This document shows, one piece after another, positions 61,637 to 64,000 of a stretch of DNA of 64,000 nucleotides; position 1 is the stretch's first letter, and each line of letters begins with the position of its first letter. A program made the translations under genes and the position numbers. The notes under the pieces are model-generated. The model saw nothing but the letters and a program-made list of their open reading frames with translations, was not told the origin of the DNA and did no database searches. Source of the DNA: Streptomyces lavendulae subsp. lavendulae (GTDB lineage: Bacteria; Actinomycetota; Actinomycetes; Streptomycetales; Streptomycetaceae); NCBI RefSeq assembly GCF_002803845.1, contig NZ_CP024985.1, positions 2,542,001 through 2,606,000 of the forward strand. Reading direction: 5' to 3'.

Positions 61637-61966
61637 GACTGTCGGTCCTCCCGCACGGGTTGCTCTTCCGGATTGCGCCTCGAACATGAACGCTGCTGTC
61701 CCATCCCCCGTACGTACCAACGACGGTGACGGCGGCGGATCACGGGTCGACGGAAGATCCTTGGCCGTCGGCCCGACGGGAAAGAAGGGAACAAATGGGC
61801 AGATCGGGACGGACGGCGCGCCCGTGCGTGACGTCCGGCCGGAGCCCGGAGACAGGAACCGCCGACCCGGGAGCCACCGTCCTTGCTCACGGCGGCATAG
61901 TGGGGTGCTGCGATCCACCCGGACGACACCGTCTCAACACCTCGAAACACCAGGGGGACTTACGAC
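61637..61966. other. 330-bp divergent spacer upstream of the siderophore operon
   Basis: Expected to hold the siderophore operon promoter (leftward) and the protease promoter (rightward). I looked for the DmdR/IdeR iron-box core TTAGGTTAGGCTAACCTAA on both strands and found nothing close. No strong inverted repeat stands out. Neither promoter is obvious by eye. Confidence 0.5.
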
Positions 61967-63142
61967 ATGCGACCGAACCGACCGGTCACCGCGATCCTGT
62001 GCGTGGCAGCGCTGGCGCTGACCGCCGCGGCGTGCGGGTCCGGCGACGGCGGGGCTGGCGGCGACGCCAAGCCGACCGTGGCCGCGCCCCCGCCCGCCGC
62101 CGCCACGGACGGGATCAAGATTCCGCAGGAACTCAAGGACAGGCTCAAGCAGCACGGGTTCGACATGGAGAAGTGGAAGGGGGGCGCGTGGAAGAACTGG
62201 AAGAAGGAGGACTGGCTCCGCGAGGCGGGCGACTACGTCAACCCGATCATCGACGGCCTGTGGGACCCCGACCGCATGCGTGACGCGGAGCAGCCGCAGA
62301 CCCCGGCGGTCGACCCGGACGCGGGCAAGGACCAGGGCGTCACCGACCCGACGCCGGCCGCCGTGACGGCGAAGCCGGCCTCCGCGCCGTACCACGCGAG
62401 CGTTCCCGCCTCCGGCAAGGTCTTCTTCGACGGCCCCGAGGGTTCGATGGTCTGCTCGGCGACCGTGGTGAAGGACCCGGCCCACCCCGGCAAGTCCAAC
62501 ATGGTCTGGACGGCGGGCCATTGCGTCCACGCGGGCAAGGCCGGCGGCTGGTACCGCAACATCGCCTTCGTCCCGTCCTACAACAACGCGGGCCAGCCGG
62601 CGGCGGCGCTCAAGGGCGCGCCGCGCGAGCAGGTGGCCCCGTACGGCGTGTGGTGGAGCGACTGGGCGCAGACGTCCGACCAGTGGATCGCGACCGGCGG
62701 TCCGACGGGAGGGGCGGGTGCCCCGTACGACTTCGCGGTGCTGCACGTGACCCCGGAGAAGGGCGGCGGCAAGTCGCTGGAGGAGACGGTCGGCTCGGCG
62801 CTCCCGGTGGAGTTCAACGCTCCGGCCGTGTCGAAGGTCGCGAGCATCACGGCGACGGGCTATCCGGCGGCGGCTCCCTTCGACGGGCAGAAGGCGTTCC
62901 AGTGCGCGGACAAGCCGGGCCGGCTGGCGCTGACGCAGGCGGACCCGGTGATGTACCGGATCGGCTGCACGATGACCGGTGGTTCCTCCGGTGGCGGCTG
63001 GGTCGCGGCGGGCGCCGACGGCAAGCCGGCGCTGGTGTCGAACACCTCGATCGGCCCCGCCAAGGCGGGCTGGCTGGCCGGACCCAAGCTGGGCCCGGAG
63101 GCCAAGGGGATCTACACGGCGGTCAGCGGCAAGTTCAAGTGA
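61967..63142 (+). CDS. Lipoprotein serine protease (trypsin/V8-like fold)
   Basis: A 391-aa exported protein. A lipoprotein signal ends in LTAAAC with C24 or so as the lipidated residue. After a disordered, acidic stretch with the amphipathic WKGGAWKNWKKEDWLREAGDY comes a chymotrypsin-like domain: catalytic His in WTAGHCVHAG, Asp in PYDFAVLHVTPEKG, and Ser in CTMTGGSSGGGWVAAG. It resembles uncharacterised actinobacterial secreted proteases. It is divergent from the siderophore operon. A large hairpin follows between it and hflX. Confidence 0.88.
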   Translation: MRPNRPVTAILCVAALALTAAACGSGDGGAGGDAKPTVAAPPPAAATDGIKIPQELKDRLKQHGFDMEKWKGGAWKNWKKEDWLREAGDYVNPIIDGLWDPDRMRDAEQPQTPAVDPDAGKDQGVTDPTPAAVTAKPASAPYHASVPASGKVFFDGPEGSMVCSATVVKDPAHPGKSNMVWTAGHCVHAGKAGGWYRNIAFVPSYNNAGQPAAALKGAPREQVAPYGVWWSDWAQTSDQWIATGGPTGGAGAPYDFAVLHVTPEKGGGKSLEETVGSALPVEFNAPAVSKVASITATGYPAAAPFDGQKAFQCADKPGRLALTQADPVMYRIGCTMTGGSSGGGWVAAGADGKPALVSNTSIGPAKAGWLAGPKLGPEAKGIYTAVSGKFK

Positions 63143-63159
63143 GCCGCGGTACATGACAC

Positions 63160-63197
63160 GACCGAGGGCCCCTCGCCTGCGCGAGGGGCCCTCGGTC
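63160..63197. terminator. Bidirectional hairpin between the protease and hflX
   Basis: A 16-bp perfect stem (63160-63175 with 63182-63197, GACCGAGGGCCCCTCG) and 6-nt loop lie between two convergent genes. The stem half is itself partly palindromic. Confidence 0.85.
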
Positions 63198-63232
63198 ATG
63201 TGGTGCGGTGTGGTGCCGTGTCCGCTGTTCGG

Positions 63233-64000
63233 CTACTGCTTGGCGGGCACGTACGGTGCCAGGTCCGCCGCCAGTTCCTGGTGGACCCGGGCCTTGAGCA
63301 GGGTGCCCTCCGGGGTGTGCTCCTCGGAGATGACCTCGCCCTCGGCGTGCGCCCGGGCGATCAGCGCGCCGCGGGTGTACGGGACCAGCGCCTCCACCTC
63401 GACCTCGGGCCGGGGCAGCTCGGCGTCGATGAGCGCGAGGAGTTCCTCGATGCCCATGCCGGTGCGCGCCGAGACGGCGATGGAGTGCCGTTCGATGCGC
63501 AGCAGCCGCTGCAGGACCAGCGGGTCCGCGGCGTCCGCCTTGTTGATCACCACGATCTCGGGCACGTTGACGGCGCCGACCTCGCGGATCACCTCGCGCA
63601 CGGCCGCCAGCTGCTCCTCCGGCGCCGGGTGCGAGCCGTCCACGATGTGCAGGATGAGGTCGGAGTCGCCGACCTCCTCCATCGTGGAGCGGAACGCCTC
63701 GACCAGGTGGTGGGGCAGGTGCCGGACGAAGCCCACCGTGTCGGCCAGGGTGTAGACCCGGCCGGAGGGGGTCTCCGCGCGGCGCACGGTCGGGTCGAGG
63801 GTGGCGAACAGTGCGTTCTCCACCAGGACGCCCGCGCCCGTGAGGCGGTTGAGCAGGGAGGACTTTCCGGCGTTGGTGTAGCCGGCGATGGCGACCGAGG
63901 GCACCTTGTTGCGGCGCCGTTCCTGCCGCTTGATGTCGCGGCCGGTCTTCATCTCCGCGATCTCCCGGCGCATCTTCGCCATCTTCTCGCGGATGCGGCG
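63233..64000 (-). CDS. hflX: GTPase HflX (partial, 3' end only)
   Basis: The C-terminal 255 codons of HflX, a ribosome-associated GTPase that splits or rescues stalled ribosomes under stress. The gene runs off the right edge. The helical N-terminal domain end (MAKMRREIAEMKTGRDIKRQERR) is followed by the G domain: G1 GYTNAGKSSLLNRL, G2/G3 ATLDPTVRRAETPSG and DTVGFVRHLP, G4 NKAD, G5 SARTG. The C-terminus TPEGTLLKARVHQELAADLAPYVP is actinobacterial in type. The apparent internal start at 63982 is simply a Met inside the domain. Confidence 0.95.
   Translation of the reverse strand, partial: RRIREKMAKMRREIAEMKTGRDIKRQERRRNKVPSVAIAGYTNAGKSSLLNRLTGAGVLVENALFATLDPTVRRAETPSGRVYTLADTVGFVRHLPHHLVEAFRSTMEEVGDSDLILHIVDGSHPAPEEQLAAVREVIREVGAVNVPEIVVINKADAADPLVLQRLLRIERHSIAVSARTGMGIEELLALIDAELPRPEVEVEALVPYTRGALIARAHAEGEVISEEHTPEGTLLKARVHQELAADLAPYVPAKQ

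Noticed and set aside
1..64000. tRNA or rRNA genes
   Set aside because: No TPsiC-arm-like GGTTCGAATCC stretch with a paired acceptor stem and no rRNA sequence was noticed on either strand; a covariance-model scan would be decisive.

Overview
This window is a high-GC chromosomal segment from the conserved core of a Streptomyces (or very close actinomycete) genome. The evidence is the very high GC in third codon positions, frequent GTG starts, GTGA stop/start overlaps, and recognisable lineage markers: the principal sigma factor HrdB with its KTAA-rich N-terminus next to the sporulation regulator WhiH, a ParE/ParC-like topoisomerase pair, NrdR-NrdJ beside LexA, and an AfsR/SARP-type regulator. 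From memory the gene order resembles the S. coelicolor region around SCO5796-SCO5836; this was not checked. No rRNA, tRNA, insertion sequence, prophage or CRISPR array is visible.

Layout. 1-7.7 kb: two M16 zinc peptidases, topoisomerase IV subunit A, a nuclease with an Mrr-type catalytic domain fused to a TerD domain, and a membrane protein. 7.7-11.4 kb: a CobW-family metal GTPase and two divergent citrate synthase paralogues, one carrying an N-terminal DNA-binding domain, around a 70-bp palindrome-rich spacer. 11.4-17 kb: a 1213-aa SARP-ATPase-TPR regulator divergent from a hemerythrin/DUF4267/cupin set, with three GTTCCA repeats at exact 11-bp spacing between them. 17-21.4 kb: a CitA/DcuS-type two-component system convergent with an acetate-type Na+/solute symporter and its DUF485 partner. 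21.5-28.6 kb: parE, a small zinc-ribbon protein, a secreted trypsin-like protease, hrdB and whiH. 28.6-38 kb: an ABC ATPase-permease fusion, an NrtR-type Nudix regulator, a debranching-enzyme-like protein, DUF4192 and RecQ. 38-47 kb: small conserved proteins, RNase HII, a TetR/MFS pair with two operators, ADP-ribosylglycohydrolase, histidine phosphatase, a DUF4937-like protein, arylamine N-acetyltransferase and a frameshifted gene. 47-54.3 kb: the DNA-precursor and SOS block nrdJ-nrdR / lexA and a DinG-like helicase. 54.3-61.6 kb: a four-gene NRPS-independent siderophore (NIS) operon. 61.9-64 kb: a lipoprotein protease and the 3' part of hflX.

How it fits together. Much of the window is DNA maintenance (ParC, ParE, RecQ, RNase HII, DinG, NrdJ) controlled by local regulators whose sites can be read directly: an SOS box before lexA and a pair of NrdR boxes 31 bp apart before nrdR-nrdJ. 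The less ordinary parts are the NIS operon, in which one synthetase has a roughly 430-residue repeat-rich N-terminal extension and a 15-bp minisatellite fills an intergenic gap; the SARP-controlled divergent promoter; the DNA-binding citrate synthase; the Mrr-TerD nuclease; and a gene broken exactly at a perfect 19-bp hairpin.
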